A program made the position numbers and the translations under genes. Below the pieces are notes generated by a model. That model saw only the letters and a program-made list of their open reading frames with translations, had not been told where the DNA came from and did no database searches. Of a DNA stretch of 64,000 bases, positions 26,920-36,743 are shown in pieces. This stretch comes from Erwinia sp. E602 (lineage in GTDB: Bacteria; Pseudomonadota; Gammaproteobacteria; Enterobacterales; Enterobacteriaceae). The first letter of the stretch is position 1, and each line of letters opens with the position of its first letter. The stretch is taken from NCBI RefSeq assembly GCF_018141005.1, contig NZ_CP046581.1:124001-188000 (forward strand), written 5' to 3'.

Positions 26920-27480
26920 ATGACCGAGCGTATTCGTTTAGCCCAGCCTGAAGAGGCGGAATTTCTGCATGCTCTATTACAGCGAGCCTACGCGCCGTTA
27001 ATTCCGCAGGGAATACATTTCACCATTACCCGTTCCAGCGTTGAAGACGTGCGGGCGGTCATCGCCAGCGAATCGACCTTTGTACTGGAAAGCGACGGCC
27101 AGCTGGTAGCGACGCTGACCGCCCGCTTCCCGTGGACGCCGGATAAGAAGCAGGTGGCGCCCTGGCCGTTCCTGCACTGGTTTGCCGTCGATCCGGACTT
27201 TAAAGGCAGGGGCTACGGCAGCCGCATTATCCGTTACGTGGAGGAGAGTTTTCTGCGCGACACGCTGAAGGCACCGGCGGTGTATCTGGCAACCGCGATT
27301 AAACATCCGTGGCTGTCGCAGCTTTATCTGCGTCGCGGCTATCAGCCGTTCCACCGGGCAATAAATCCGCTGGGCGTGGAGCTGGTTTATTTAACCCGCG
27401 TACTCGACCAGCAGCGTTATGAGCAGGCTAAAAATAAAGAAACCCTGCACGATTTTACTGATAACAAACTGACCGCCTGA
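26920..27480 (+). CDS. GNAT family N-acetyltransferase
   Basis: A 186-residue acetyltransferase. The acetyl-CoA binding motif is VDPDFKGRGYGSRIIRYVEE, preceded by LVATLTARFPW and followed by KHPWLSQLYLRRGYQPF. The substrate is not known. It opens a run of same-strand genes: the binding protein follows 31 bases later, so it probably belongs to the transport and monooxygenase operon and may modify the imported compound. AAGGTGG precedes the ATG. Confidence 0.88.
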   Translation: MTERIRLAQPEEAEFLHALLQRAYAPLIPQGIHFTITRSSVEDVRAVIASESTFVLESDGQLVATLTARFPWTPDKKQVAPWPFLHWFAVDPDFKGRGYGSRIIRYVEESFLRDTLKAPAVYLATAIKHPWLSQLYLRRGYQPFHRAINPLGVELVYLTRVLDQQRYEQAKNKETLHDFTDNKLTA

Positions 27481-27511
27481 CTGGCTTCTTAAACATTATT
27501 CCGGGAAAACT

Positions 27512-29131
27512 ATGCGCGTAAATAATAACGTGGCCATGATGGCCACCGTTTCACTGCTGGCCCTTTCCGTCTCCGCGGCTTTTGCCGCAGAAAAACCGCA
27601 AACCGGCGGTACCCTGACCTGGGGTGTTGAAGTTGAACCCAGCCCGCTGAATCCGCAGCTGAACGGCCAGGATAAAGCCGAGCTGATCCTGCGCGCCGCC
27701 TATGAGTCGCTGCTGGCGCGTAACGCCGACGGCAGTTACGTACCCTGGCTGGCCGAAAGCTACAAGGTGGAAGACGAGGGGAAACGCATCACCTTCACCC
27801 TGCGTAAAGGGGTGAAGTTCACCGACGGCGTGCCGTTTAATGCGGCAGCGGTGGCGGAAAACTTCCGCCGCATTCAGGATCCCGCCTACGCGGCGGGTAC
27901 CAGCCTGTACGCGCTGGGCAGCCATCTGGCCAGCGTTGAAACCCCGGATGAGCAGCACGTGGTGCTGAACCTGAAAGAGGTTTATACGCCGTTCCTGTCG
28001 TTCGCCGCCGGGCTGAAGCTGATTTCCCCGAAATCCTGGGAGTCACCAACGGTAAAAGCCGGTGGTGCTGAGGTGGCCGGTACCGGTCCGTTTATTCTGC
28101 AGCGCTATGAAAAAGGCCAGCAGATCGTCTTTAAGAAAAACCCGGACTACAACTGGGCACCGGCCAACGCCGGCCGCCAGGGCCCGGCGTATCTCGATGG
28201 CGTAACTTACCGCTTCCTGCCGGAATCTTCCGTACGTACCGGTGCCCTGCTCTCCGGCCAGGTGGATCTGATTGAAGGGATCTCCGGTAATGACGCCGGT
28301 GAATTCAAAGATAACCCGGACTTCGACTACCGGCATGCGCTGAACACCGGCACCCCTTACTCGCTGTTCCTTAACGTGGAATATGGCCCGACCCGCGAGC
28401 AGAAGGTGCGCCAGGCCCTGCTGCAGGGGCTGGATATCGACGGCATACTGAAATCGATCTATCGCGGCGAACGCACCCGTACCTGGGGCATCACCTCACC
28501 GATCGATCCGCTGTATGACAAAGGGCTGGAAGGCAAATACGGCAACAATCCGACGCTGGGCAATAAACTGCTGGATGAAGCAGGCTGGACTCAGCGTGAT
28601 GCCGATGGCTTCCGCACCAGAGAGGGTAAACGCCTGACCATCGATATCGTCCAGGCACAGGCGACCGTCCGTGACCAGCGCGGCGTGCTGCTGCAGGCGC
28701 TGCAGGCACAGGCCCGCCAGCGTCTCGGCGTGGATCTGAACATCCGTTACGTCGATTCCGGCACCTACGTCGAGCTGCGTAACAGCGGCCAGTTTGGTTC
28801 GATTGCCAACTCCAACACGCCTACCGACGGCATCGACATTGAAAACCACTACCTGCCGGTGAAAGCGGGCGGGGCCATCAACTACAGCCGCACCTCGGCA
28901 CCGGAGATCCTGCCGCTGCTGAAAGCCGCCTCCACCACCCTGGACGAGGCGAAAAAACGCGAGTCCTACGCGCAGCTGCAGCAGTTCGTGATTCTGGACC
29001 AGGCCGTGGCGGTACCGCTGTATGAGCCGGAAGACCAGATCGCCTCGGCGAAATATGTCCACGGCGTCGGTTTCCGTGCCTTTAAGCAGCTGCCGGAAAA
29101 CGCCTGGGGCGTCTGGCTGAGCAAACACTGA
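27512..29131 (+). CDS. Peptide/nickel-type ABC transporter substrate-binding protein
   Basis: A 539-residue periplasmic protein of the SBP_bac_5 (DppA/OppA) family. Signal peptide to about residue 25 (AFA/AEK). Family segments are GGTLTWGVEVEPSPLNPQLN, LAESYKVEDEGKRITFTLRK followed by FTDGVPF, and EQKVRQALLQGLDIDGILKS. It feeds the permeases and ATPase that follow. The ligand is unknown: with a flavin monooxygenase in the same operon, a sulfur- or nitrogen-containing organic compound or oligopeptide is plausible. No lipobox, so it is soluble in the periplasm. Confidence 0.92.
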   Translation: MRVNNNVAMMATVSLLALSVSAAFAAEKPQTGGTLTWGVEVEPSPLNPQLNGQDKAELILRAAYESLLARNADGSYVPWLAESYKVEDEGKRITFTLRKGVKFTDGVPFNAAAVAENFRRIQDPAYAAGTSLYALGSHLASVETPDEQHVVLNLKEVYTPFLSFAAGLKLISPKSWESPTVKAGGAEVAGTGPFILQRYEKGQQIVFKKNPDYNWAPANAGRQGPAYLDGVTYRFLPESSVRTGALLSGQVDLIEGISGNDAGEFKDNPDFDYRHALNTGTPYSLFLNVEYGPTREQKVRQALLQGLDIDGILKSIYRGERTRTWGITSPIDPLYDKGLEGKYGNNPTLGNKLLDEAGWTQRDADGFRTREGKRLTIDIVQAQATVRDQRGVLLQALQAQARQRLGVDLNIRYVDSGTYVELRNSGQFGSIANSNTPTDGIDIENHYLPVKAGGAINYSRTSAPEILPLLKAASTTLDEAKKRESYAQLQQFVILDQAVAVPLYEPEDQIASAKYVHGVGFRAFKQLPENAWGVWLSKH

Positions 29132-29144
29132 TAACGGAGTCATC

Positions 29145-30140
29145 ATGAGCAGCGAAACCACTCCCCTGATCAAAAGCCCTTCGGCCCTGCGCCTGAAGGC
29201 GCCCTCCTCCCTGCTGTGGCGGGCGACCGGGCGTCTGGGCGGCGGCGTGATGGTGCTGTGGGCAGCGGTGACGCTGTCCTTTATCGGCGTCTGGCTGGCA
29301 CCGGGCGATATTGTCAGCCTGCTGATCGGTGAACAGATCCGCACCCCGGAAATTGAAGCGGCGATCCGCGCCGAATGGGGGCTGGATCAGCCCCTGTGGC
29401 AGCAGTACCTCAGCTACCTGTGGCGCGTGCTGCACGGCGATTTTGGCCGCTCTTATATGCTCAATGTCGACGTCGGCCAGCTGATGGCCTCGCAGCTGGT
29501 GCCAACCCTGAAGCTGACCGCTGCCGCACTGCTGGTCAGCGTGGCGTTTGCCGTGCTGCTGGCGGTGAGTACCGCGCACCGTCGCTGGGGTCGTCGCGTT
29601 GCCAACGGCATTGAACTGCTGCTGGCCTCCACGCCCTCATTCTGGCTGGGAATTGTGCTGCTGTTCGTGTTCAGCTTTACCCTGCGCTGGTTCCCGGTGG
29701 CCGGCGACCGCAACGCTGCCGCGCTGGTGCTGCCGGCGCTGGCGCTGGGGCTGGCGCAGGGGGCGGTGGTGTCACAGGTGCTGCGGCGCGGGCTGGAGGA
29801 GGCGCTGGATCAGCCGTTTTCGCTGACGCTGCGCGCCTGGGGCATTAAGGGCAGCACCGTGCGCCTGCGCCACGCGCTGCGCCATGCGGCGCTGCCGGCG
29901 GTGACGCTGACCGGCTGGCTGGTCGGCGGCCTGCTGAGTGGTGCGGTGATCACCGAAACGGTGTTCAGCCGTCCCGGCCTCGGCAAGGTGACGATGGACG
30001 CGGTGCTGAGCAAGGATCTGCCGGTGGTGCTGGCCGTCGCCATTCTGTCGGCGCTGATCTACGTGGTAATGAGCACGCTGGTCGATATCCTCGCCCTGCT
30101 GCTCGACCCGCGCCTGCGTCACCAGCCGGGCAGGGAGTGA
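29145..30140 (+). CDS. ABC transporter permease, DppB type
   Basis: A 331-residue inner-membrane protein of the binding-protein-dependent family. After a 30-residue soluble start (unusually long) come about six membrane segments, with PGDIVSLLIGEQIRTPE, QQYLSYLWRVLHGDFG and the late EAA-like SLTLRAWGIKGSTVRLRHAL. GAVITETVFSRPGLGK is the DppB signature. It starts 13 bases after the binding protein and ends 3 bases before its partner. Confidence 0.93.
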   Translation: MSSETTPLIKSPSALRLKAPSSLLWRATGRLGGGVMVLWAAVTLSFIGVWLAPGDIVSLLIGEQIRTPEIEAAIRAEWGLDQPLWQQYLSYLWRVLHGDFGRSYMLNVDVGQLMASQLVPTLKLTAAALLVSVAFAVLLAVSTAHRRWGRRVANGIELLLASTPSFWLGIVLLFVFSFTLRWFPVAGDRNAAALVLPALALGLAQGAVVSQVLRRGLEEALDQPFSLTLRAWGIKGSTVRLRHALRHAALPAVTLTGWLVGGLLSGAVITETVFSRPGLGKVTMDAVLSKDLPVVLAVAILSALIYVVMSTLVDILALLLDPRLRHQPGRE

Positions 30141-30143
30141 ATC

Positions 30144-30980
30144 ATGTCTGAAATCTTAACGCTGCGCCTTGCGCGCAGCCTGCCTTACGGCCTGCTGGCC
30201 GCCCTGTTATTCCTGGTGCTGCTGGCGCTGGCCGCCCTGTTTCCCGGCTGGCTGGCACCTTTCGATCCGCTGCAGGCCGACCCGCTCAACGCCATGCTGC
30301 CCCCTTCCTGGCAACACTGGCTGGGCACCGATCAGCTGGGCCGCGATCTGCTGAGCCGGGTGATCTACGGCAGCCGCTACTCGCTGCTGATTTCGGTAGC
30401 GGCGATCGCGCTGGCAGTGGTGGCGGGTACGCTGCTGGGCCTGCTGGCCGGGCTGGCGCGCGGCGTGGTGGATGAGGTGACTGGCCGCACGGTCGACGTC
30501 ATCTCCGCCTTCCCGGACCTGCTGCTGGCGCTGATGCTGATCGCCTTTACCGGCCCCGGCACCGTTAACCTGATTATTGCGCTGGGCGTTGCTTCGGTGC
30601 CGCGCTTTGCCCGCGTGGTGCGCGCGCAGACGTTCCTGGTGGCGCAGTCCGGCTACGTGGAACAGGCGCGCACCTTTGGTCTGCCGCGCTGGCAGCTGGT
30701 GCTGCGTCACGTGCTGCCGCACGCGGTGGCGCAGGTGCCGGCGCTGGCCACCCTCGGTCTGGGTACGGCGATCATCGGCACCGCCGGGCTGAGCTTCCTC
30801 GGCATGGGCCCGCAGCCGCCGACGGCAGAGTGGGGGCTGATGCTGGCGGAAGGCCGTAACTATCTGCGTAACGCCTGGTGGACCGGCGTCTGGCCGGGTG
30901 TTGCCATTACCCTGACCGTGGTAGCAGTGAATACCGTTGGCCGCTACTGGCAGGCCCGTTTTGAAGGAAAACAACCATGA
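30144..30980 (+). CDS. ABC transporter permease, DppC type
   Basis: A 278-residue partner permease. FDPLQADPLNAMLPPS and HWLGTDQLGRDLLSRVIYGSR are the DppC hallmarks, followed by five or six membrane segments and an EAA loop (VEQARTFGLPRWQLVLRHVLP). SFLGMGPQPPTAEWGLML closes the family match. Its stop overlaps the ATPase start (ATGA). Confidence 0.94.
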   Translation: MSEILTLRLARSLPYGLLAALLFLVLLALAALFPGWLAPFDPLQADPLNAMLPPSWQHWLGTDQLGRDLLSRVIYGSRYSLLISVAAIALAVVAGTLLGLLAGLARGVVDEVTGRTVDVISAFPDLLLALMLIAFTGPGTVNLIIALGVASVPRFARVVRAQTFLVAQSGYVEQARTFGLPRWQLVLRHVLPHAVAQVPALATLGLGTAIIGTAGLSFLGMGPQPPTAEWGLMLAEGRNYLRNAWWTGVWPGVAITLTVVAVNTVGRYWQARFEGKQP

Positions 30981-32572
30981 CCGCTGCGGTAGATATTCAT
31001 AACCTGGCCATCCGCTTTGGCGAACAGACGGTGGTTAACGGGCTGAATCTGACCATTCAGCCGGGGGAATCGGTGGCGCTGGTCGGCGAGTCCGGCTCCG
31101 GTAAAACCGTCACCGCCCGCGCGCTGCTGGGGCTGCAGGCCAAAGGCGCAATCATCAGCGCCGACCGTTTCGATATTCTCGGCCAGCCCGCGCTGGGCAA
31201 CAGCGAGCGCCAGTGGCGGCAGGTACGGGGTAAGCAGATTGGCTACGTGCTGCAGGACGCGCTGGTTTCTCTCGATCCGCTGCGTACCGTCGGCCAGCAG
31301 CTGGCCGACGCCCTGCTGGCCAGCCAGCCGCTGCCCGCCCGCGAAATCGTGCCGCGCAGCATTCAGCTGCTGCAGCACGCGGGCATTGCCGACGCAGAGC
31401 AGCGTCTGGCGGTTTACCCGCATCAGCTCTCCGGCGGCCTGCGCCAGCGGGTGCTGATCGCCTGCGCGCTGGCCGGGCAGCCGGCGCTGCTGATTGCCGA
31501 CGAACCGACCACCGCGCTGGATATGACGGTGCAGAAACAGATCCTGTCGCTGCTGCAGCAGCGCCGCGATAACGGCCAGGCGCTGCTGCTGATCAGCCAT
31601 GACCTGGCGGTGGTGGCCGAACTGGCCGACCGGGTGCTGGTGATGCGCGACGGCGAAGTGGTGGAGAGCGGTGCCACCCGTGAGGTGCTGCGTACCCCGC
31701 AGCACGCGTGGAGCCGCCGCCTGCTGCAGGCTATCCCCCGCCCGGAGACGCGCGGTTTTCGTCTGGCGTCACCGCAGCCGGAGGCGCTGCCCGAACGCGC
31801 CCCGGCCGGAGAGATCGTGGTGGCGGTCAACGGCGTCCATAAGTATTACGGCGACCGCCACGTGGTCAATAACGTCTCCTTCACGCTGCGCGCCGGGGAA
31901 ACGCTGGGGGTGGTCGGTGAGTCCGGCTCCGGCAAAAGTTCGCTGGCCCGCCTGCTGCTCGGCCTGAGCGAACCGCAGTGCGGCGAGATCGTTATTGCCG
32001 GCCAGCGCTGGGACCATCAGCCGGAAGCGCTGCGCCGCAGCCGCCGCCAGCAGCTGCAGCTGATTGCCCAGGATCCGCTGAGCTCGTTCGATCCGCGTTA
32101 CAACGTGGAGCGCATCATCGGCGAAAGCCTGGATGCGGTGCAGATCTTCGGCGCGGAGCGGCGTAAACGGGTGCTGCAGCTGCTTGACGAAGTGCGGCTC
32201 AGCCGGTCGCTGCTGCAGCGCTACCCGCGTGAACTCTCCGGCGGCCAGCGCCAGCGCGTGGCGATTGCCCGCGCCTTTGCGCCCAACCCGGCGCTGCTGG
32301 TGGCCGATGAACCGGTCAGCGCGCTGGACGTGTCGGTGCAGGCGCAGATCCTCGACCTGCTGGCCGATATGCAGGCGGAGCACCGCACCGCCCTGCTGTT
32401 TATTTCGCACGATCTCGGCGTGATCCACCACCTCTCCGACCAGCTGCTGGTGATGAAGGAGGGGCGCGTGGTGGAGAGCGGCGACGTGAACCAGGTATTT
32501 AACCACCCGCGCCATCCGTGGACGCGACAGCTTCTTGATGCGCAGCCGGCGCTGCCGGGCCGCGCTGCCTGA
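30977..32572 (+). CDS. ABC transporter ATPase with two fused nucleotide-binding domains (DppD-DppF type)
   Basis: A 531-residue protein holding both ATPase domains. First: Walker [11 protein letters not shown], signature LSGGLRQRV, Walker [13 protein letters not shown]. Second: Walker [11 protein letters not shown], signature LSGGQRQRV, Walker [13 protein letters not shown]. The His switch appears in both ([18 protein letters not shown]). It powers import of the ligand caught by the protein at 27512. Overlap of 4 bases with the permease shows coupling. Confidence 0.95.
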   Translation: MTAAVDIHNLAIRFGEQTVVNGLNLTIQPGESVALVGESGSGKTVTARALLGLQAKGAIISADRFDILGQPALGNSERQWRQVRGKQIGYVLQDALVSLDPLRTVGQQLADALLASQPLPAREIVPRSIQLLQHAGIADAEQRLAVYPHQLSGGLRQRVLIACALAGQPALLIADEPTTALDMTVQKQILSLLQQRRDNGQALLLISHDLAVVAELADRVLVMRDGEVVESGATREVLRTPQHAWSRRLLQAIPRPETRGFRLASPQPEALPERAPAGEIVVAVNGVHKYYGDRHVVNNVSFTLRAGETLGVVGESGSGKSSLARLLLGLSEPQCGEIVIAGQRWDHQPEALRRSRRQQLQLIAQDPLSSFDPRYNVERIIGESLDAVQIFGAERRKRVLQLLDEVRLSRSLLQRYPRELSGGQRQRVAIARAFAPNPALLVADEPVSALDVSVQAQILDLLADMQAEHRTALLFISHDLGVIHHLSDQLLVMKEGRVVESGDVNQVFNHPRHPWTRQLLDAQPALPGRAA

Positions 32573-32594
32573 ATAACCCGTAAGGAAACCAGCC

Positions 32595-33935
32595 ATGAGT
32601 CAGACCCAAACACAGCTGCGCCTCGGCGCAATTATACAGGGCCCGTCGGGCAATATGTCCGCCTGGCGTCACCCGGATGCGGTCAGCGACGCCAGCATCA
32701 ACGTTGAGTTCGTCACAGCGCTGGCAAAACAGGCCGAAGCGGCGAAATTCGATTTCCTGTTTGTCGCCGACGGCCTGTATATCAACGCCAGGTCGATCCC
32801 GCACTTCCTCAACCGCTTTGAGCCGATCACGCTGCTGTCCGCGCTGGCGCTGGTGACGGAGAAAATCGGCCTGGTGGCCACCCTCTCCACCTCCTACAGC
32901 GAGCCGTTTACCGTGGCGCGTCAGTTTGCCAGCCTCGATCAGCTGAGCGGCGGCCGCGCGGGCTGGAACGTCGTCACCTCACCGCTGGAAGGTTCGGCTA
33001 AAAACTTCTCACGCGATCGCCACCCGGAGCACAGCGAGCGCTACCGCATCGCCAGCGAGTATCTGCAGGTGACCAAAGGCCTCTGGGACTCGTGGGAGGC
33101 GGACGCCTTCGTGCGCAACAAAGAGAGCGGCGAGTTCTTTGCCGCCGACAAGCTGCATACGCTGAACCATAAAGGCCACTACTTCTCGGTGCAGGGACCG
33201 CTTAACGTCGGCCGTTCTCCGCAGGGGCGGCCGGTGATCTTCCAGGCCGGCGCGTCGGAGTCCGGCAAGGCGTTTGCCGCTGAAACCGCCGACGCCATCT
33301 ACACCCGCCAGGAAACGCCGGAACTGGCACGCGCTTTCCGTGAAGACGTGCGCCGCCAGCTGGTGGTCAACGGCCGTGACGCCGATGATATCCGCGTCTT
33401 CCAGGGGATCAGCGTGATTATCGGCGACAGCGAAGCGCAGGCAGAAGAGCGCTACCAGCAGACCGCGCAGCTGGTATCACTGGAAAAGGCGCTGGAGTAC
33501 CTTGGCCGCTACTTTGAGCATCATGACTTCAGTCAGTACGATGCGGACGCGCCCTTCCCGGATATCGGCGATCTCGGCCAGAACAGCTTCCGCAGCACCA
33601 CCGACACCATCAAACGCAACGCGCAGGCGCGCGGCCTGACCCTGCGCCAGGTGGCGCTGGAAGAGGCCACCCCGCGCCCGACCTTTTCCGGCACCGCCGG
33701 ACAGGTGGCCGACGGGCTGGAAGCCTGGTTTACCGGCGGCTCGGCGGACGGCTTTATCGTTCGCGGCGGCACGCCGACGGCGTTTAACGACTTCGTTGAC
33801 CAGGTAATCCCGATCCTGCAGGCGCGCGGCCTCTATCGCCGCGAGTACGAAGGCAACACCCTGCGCGAACAGCTGGGGCTCCGCGAACCGGAAAACCAGT
33901 TTGCGGCGCGGCGGGAAGAGGGGGCAGCGGTGTAA
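32595..33935 (+). CDS. NtaA/SnaA/DszA family flavin-dependent monooxygenase
   Basis: A 446-residue luciferase-like (LLM) oxygenase that uses reduced FMN and oxygen. Family segments: [78 protein letters not shown] and the end [19 protein letters not shown]. Known members act on nitrilotriacetate, dibenzothiophene sulfone, dimethyl sulfide or EDTA. Position after an ABC importer suggests that it breaks down the imported compound. No flavin reductase is encoded in this window. It ends at a strong bidirectional terminator. Confidence 0.93.
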   Translation: MSQTQTQLRLGAIIQGPSGNMSAWRHPDAVSDASINVEFVTALAKQAEAAKFDFLFVADGLYINARSIPHFLNRFEPITLLSALALVTEKIGLVATLSTSYSEPFTVARQFASLDQLSGGRAGWNVVTSPLEGSAKNFSRDRHPEHSERYRIASEYLQVTKGLWDSWEADAFVRNKESGEFFAADKLHTLNHKGHYFSVQGPLNVGRSPQGRPVIFQAGASESGKAFAAETADAIYTRQETPELARAFREDVRRQLVVNGRDADDIRVFQGISVIIGDSEAQAEERYQQTAQLVSLEKALEYLGRYFEHHDFSQYDADAPFPDIGDLGQNSFRSTTDTIKRNAQARGLTLRQVALEEATPRPTFSGTAGQVADGLEAWFTGGSADGFIVRGGTPTAFNDFVDQVIPILQARGLYRREYEGNTLREQLGLREPENQFAARREEGAAV

Positions 33936-33952
33936 CGGGTTCCGGCCGGAAG

Positions 33953-33987
33953 AATAAGCGGGTCAGCTCCGGGCTGACCCGCTTATT
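33953..33987. terminator. Bidirectional terminator between monooxygenase and EamA genes
   Basis: Arms AATAAGCGGGTCAGC (33953-33967) and GCTGACCCGCTTATT (33973-33987) are exact reverse complements around TCCGG. It lies between two convergent genes; its last base overlaps the EamA stop codon. Confidence 0.88.
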
Positions 33988-34964
33988 CAGACCGGTTCAC
34001 GATCAGGCCGCACGCGCCGCCCCGAAAACAGTCCCGCAGGCAGCGTAATAATCGCCAGGCAGATCACAATCAGCGCCATCCCGGCCCAGCCGCTGGCCGG
34101 CAGCGTCTCGCCCACCAGCGTTACGGCCAGCAGCGCGGCCACCACCGGTTCCAGCAGGGTGATGGTGGTGGCGGTGCTGGCGCGGATGCGGGCTAAGCCA
34201 TAGCCGTAGCAGAGATAGCCGATAAACATCGGCACCAGCGCCATATAGATCCCCACCGCAGCATTGCTCCACGACTGCAGCAGCGGTGCTCCGGTCAGCA
34301 GCAGCACCGGCATCAGCAGCAGGCCACCTGCGCCAAAGGTCGATCCCATCGCGGCCGGGCCGCTGACCCCCTTCTGCATCATCTGCCGGGCCGACCAGGA
34401 GTAGAGAGCATAGGTTAAGCCGGCCACCAGCCCCAGCAGAATACCGGCCAGCGCGTGTGGGCGTTCTGCGCCGGCGGTGGCATGGCCGCTCTCCGCCAGC
34501 GTCAGCAGCACCATTCCGGCCACGCCCACGGCGGCACCGCACATCCAGCGGCGGCTTAAGCGCTGCCGGTCAAAAAAGTACTCAAGCAGTGCCGATAACA
34601 GCGGCGCAGAGCCGATGGAAATCACCGTGCCCACCGCTACCCCGGCCAGGTTCATCGAGGCATAAAACGCCAGCGGGTAGATCGCCACGGCCAGCGCACC
34701 GATCGGCAGATAACGGCGCTGGGCCAGAATTTTACGCCGCTGCGCCACCACCGGCCGCAGGGCAATCAGGCACTGCAGTAAACCGCCGAAGCCCATCGCC
34801 ACCGCGCCGACGGCGAGCGGACTGACCTCCGGCGCAAAGGTCGCGGCCGTACCGGTGGTTCCCCACAGAATGGCGGCAATCAGAACGCCGAACGTGCCGA
34901 GGGTTTGCTGCGCGGATCGGGCGTCTGTAGTGGTGCAGGTTTGCTGTTCTGCCGTGTTGCTCAC
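33987..34964 (-). CDS. EamA/DMT family exporter, co-transcribed with TetR
   Basis: A 325-residue ten-helix transporter. EamA segments include LIAAILWGTTGTAATFAPE, YPLAFYASMNLAGVAVGTVIS, SWSARQMMQKGVSGPAAMG and LLEPVVAALLAVTLVGETL. It probably exports a toxic or excess metabolite. I chose the GTG at 34964 because GGAGG lies just before it and because the start overlaps the TetR stop (GTGA), which implies translational coupling. The longer frame to 35042 runs into the TetR gene. Confidence 0.85.
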   Translation of the reverse strand: MSNTAEQQTCTTTDARSAQQTLGTFGVLIAAILWGTTGTAATFAPEVSPLAVGAVAMGFGGLLQCLIALRPVVAQRRKILAQRRYLPIGALAVAIYPLAFYASMNLAGVAVGTVISIGSAPLLSALLEYFFDRQRLSRRWMCGAAVGVAGMVLLTLAESGHATAGAERPHALAGILLGLVAGLTYALYSWSARQMMQKGVSGPAAMGSTFGAGGLLLMPVLLLTGAPLLQSWSNAAVGIYMALVPMFIGYLCYGYGLARIRASTATTITLLEPVVAALLAVTLVGETLPASGWAGMALIVICLAIITLPAGLFSGRRVRPDREPV

Positions 34965-35539
34965 AGTGCCTCCATTAACTGCTGCGCCATCGCACAGGCC
35001 TGAGTGATACAGGCGCTGTTGCCCTCCAGCCCGGCGCGGCAAATGCTGCCCTCCAGCAGGAAGGAAAAATGCCTCGCCAGCAGCGCAATATCCCTGCCCT
35101 GCGGATTAGCCAGTTCTGCAAGGTGAGTAACCAGGATCGCTTCAACCTGCTCTTTATGCTTGCGCACTTCACGACGCCCCGCGGAATCGGCCGGGAATTC
35201 GGCGGCGGCATTTAGCAGGCCGCAGCCGCGAAAGCCGTGCTCATAGGCGAATTCGGCGTGATCGCCGTAGGCAGCAAATACCGCGATCACCTTCTCACGC
35301 GGCGTGGCCGCCTGTGCCACCCGCCGCTGGTAGAAGTCAAGCCACTCCTGATGGCGCACCTGCAGATAGGCGGCAATCAGCGCATCCTTGGAGCTGAAGT
35401 TATTGTAGAGGCTCTTCTTTGCCACGCCTGCGCGCTTAATAATGGCATCAATGCCGGTACTGCTGATGCCATGGGCGTAAAACAGCACCTGCGCGGCGCG
35501 GAGCAGCTTATCGTGGGCGCTTTCGCGGTCGGGGGTCAT
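34961..35539 (-). CDS. TetR family regulator of the EamA exporter
   Basis: A 192-residue TetR protein. Helix-turn-helix at about 11-57 (AAQVLFYAHGISSTGIDAII, GVAKKSLYNNFSSKDAL). The C-terminal part has RGCGLLNAAAEF, a pattern of the TetR_C_33-like group. It is translated just before the exporter and a 26-base palindrome lies 23 bases upstream of its start, so it should repress its own operon until a ligand, perhaps the exported one, binds. Confidence 0.9.
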   Translation of the reverse strand: MTPDRESAHDKLLRAAQVLFYAHGISSTGIDAIIKRAGVAKKSLYNNFSSKDALIAAYLQVRHQEWLDFYQRRVAQAATPREKVIAVFAAYGDHAEFAYEHGFRGCGLLNAAAEFPADSAGRREVRKHKEQVEAILVTHLAELANPQGRDIALLARHFSFLLEGSICRAGLEGNSACITQACAMAQQLMEAL

Positions 35540-35562
35540 TGTCGCCTTCTTGTTTCAGTAAA

Positions 35563-35588
35563 AAGTAGGTAGACCAGTCTACCTACTT
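35563..35588. promoter_or_regulatory. 26-base palindromic operator upstream of the TetR-EamA operon
   Basis: AAGTAGGTAGAC (35563-35574), then CA, then GTCTACCTACTT (35577-35588), exact reverse complements. Its place just before the tetR-type gene and its symmetry fit a TetR dimer site. Confidence 0.8.
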
Positions 35589-35778
35589 ATCAGCGTAAAT
35601 CAACCTGAGGCTGACCACGAATGACTGAATGGCAGGTACCTCACCTGTTATTTACAGAATTCTCTGCAGGGTGATGGCTGCTGCCGGGGTAATCCTGCCA
35701 CCCTGTGCCCGCTGCACGTACGCCGCAATACCGTTGTTCAGTGGATCGCCAGCGGGCAGCGGGCAGATAATGCCGCCG

Positions 35779-36579
35779 CTAATTCACCCGCAGCACCACG
35801 ATGCCGGGCTTTTTCGCCATATATTCCAGAAATGGCGTATCGACCACCCGCATATTACGCGACAGCGATGAGGCGTTGCGGTACCACACCTGGCCATCCC
35901 GTTTGATCACGATCCCGGTGTGGGAGACGTCCAGACCGGCCAGCGGAGAATAAACGCCAACGTAATCGCCGGTGTGCAGCTTATCGAGGACCTGCTGGCT
36001 GATGGCGTTACCGGGAAGGTAGGCGATCGTCCGCGGCACGCTGCCCAGCCCGGCAATGTATTCACCGCCGTCGGCTTTGCGGTTCAGCGTCTTTTCAACC
36101 GCGATCGCCGCAGGACTCAGGCTGCGGGTGATATCCTCAGCGTTGTGCGGGCTGATGGCATACCAGTCGGTGAAGAAATGTTTTCTGCTCAGGTAGCTGA
36201 CCTTATCGTTGACGTAGCGCACGCGGATGAGCCGGGTCAGGAAGTTATCCGCGCTGGTTGCGCGCGTCAGTGCCTCGACGTAATCAATCAGCGTATAGCA
36301 GTCGACGCCGTTAAAATTTGCCACCAGCACTTCCGGGGTTAACGCAGAGCCCTTCAGCGTGTCGGCCTGATACGGCGTACCGAGAAAGGCCGCCGACAGG
36401 TCGCGCACCCGTTCGCCGTGGCTTTTGTTCCGTCCGGGGATCGTCACCGTACGCAGCAGGGTGTTCACCTTCTGCGCGGTAGCGCTGTCCATCTCGGTCT
36501 GAAACGCGGGCTGCGCTGACCGGCATGAAACCACCGCTGTCAGGCCCAGCGACAGCAGTAAAACAGCCGTTTTTTTCAT
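35779..36579 (-). CDS. DUF1460 family lipoprotein (NlpC/P60-like amidase fold)
   Basis: A 266-residue protein with a lipoprotein-type signal peptide (VVSC, Cys19). The mature part matches DUF1460, a cysteine-peptidase-like family related to NlpC/P60 cell-wall amidases: FLGTPYQADTLKG, FNGVDCYTLIDYVEAL with the probable catalytic Cys, and VSHTGIVIKRDG with the His. It would act in the periplasm on peptidoglycan or a peptide. It stands alone and its role is not known. Confidence 0.85.
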   Translation of the reverse strand: MKKTAVLLLSLGLTAVVSCRSAQPAFQTEMDSATAQKVNTLLRTVTIPGRNKSHGERVRDLSAAFLGTPYQADTLKGSALTPEVLVANFNGVDCYTLIDYVEALTRATSADNFLTRLIRVRYVNDKVSYLSRKHFFTDWYAISPHNAEDITRSLSPAAIAVEKTLNRKADGGEYIAGLGSVPRTIAYLPGNAISQQVLDKLHTGDYVGVYSPLAGLDVSHTGIVIKRDGQVWYRNASSLSRNMRVVDTPFLEYMAKKPGIVVLRVN

Positions 36580-36743
36580 TTTCTCTCCTTGTTAACCGGG
36601 TTAAATCCTGGGGGTTTTTTACCCGCTTAACCGTGGAAGAGAGAATGTGATAGCCGTTCATTTAACGCCCGTTGATGGATGCGACAACATATCTGACAAA
36701 TAACCGGTTGTGCGATATTTTGCAGTGCGCAGCCGCGTGGTCC

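Noticed and set aside
29145..33935. Nickel transporter NikABCDE
   Set aside because: The permeases are of the shared Dpp/Nik type, but the fused ATPase and the monooxygenase in the operon do not fit nickel uptake.
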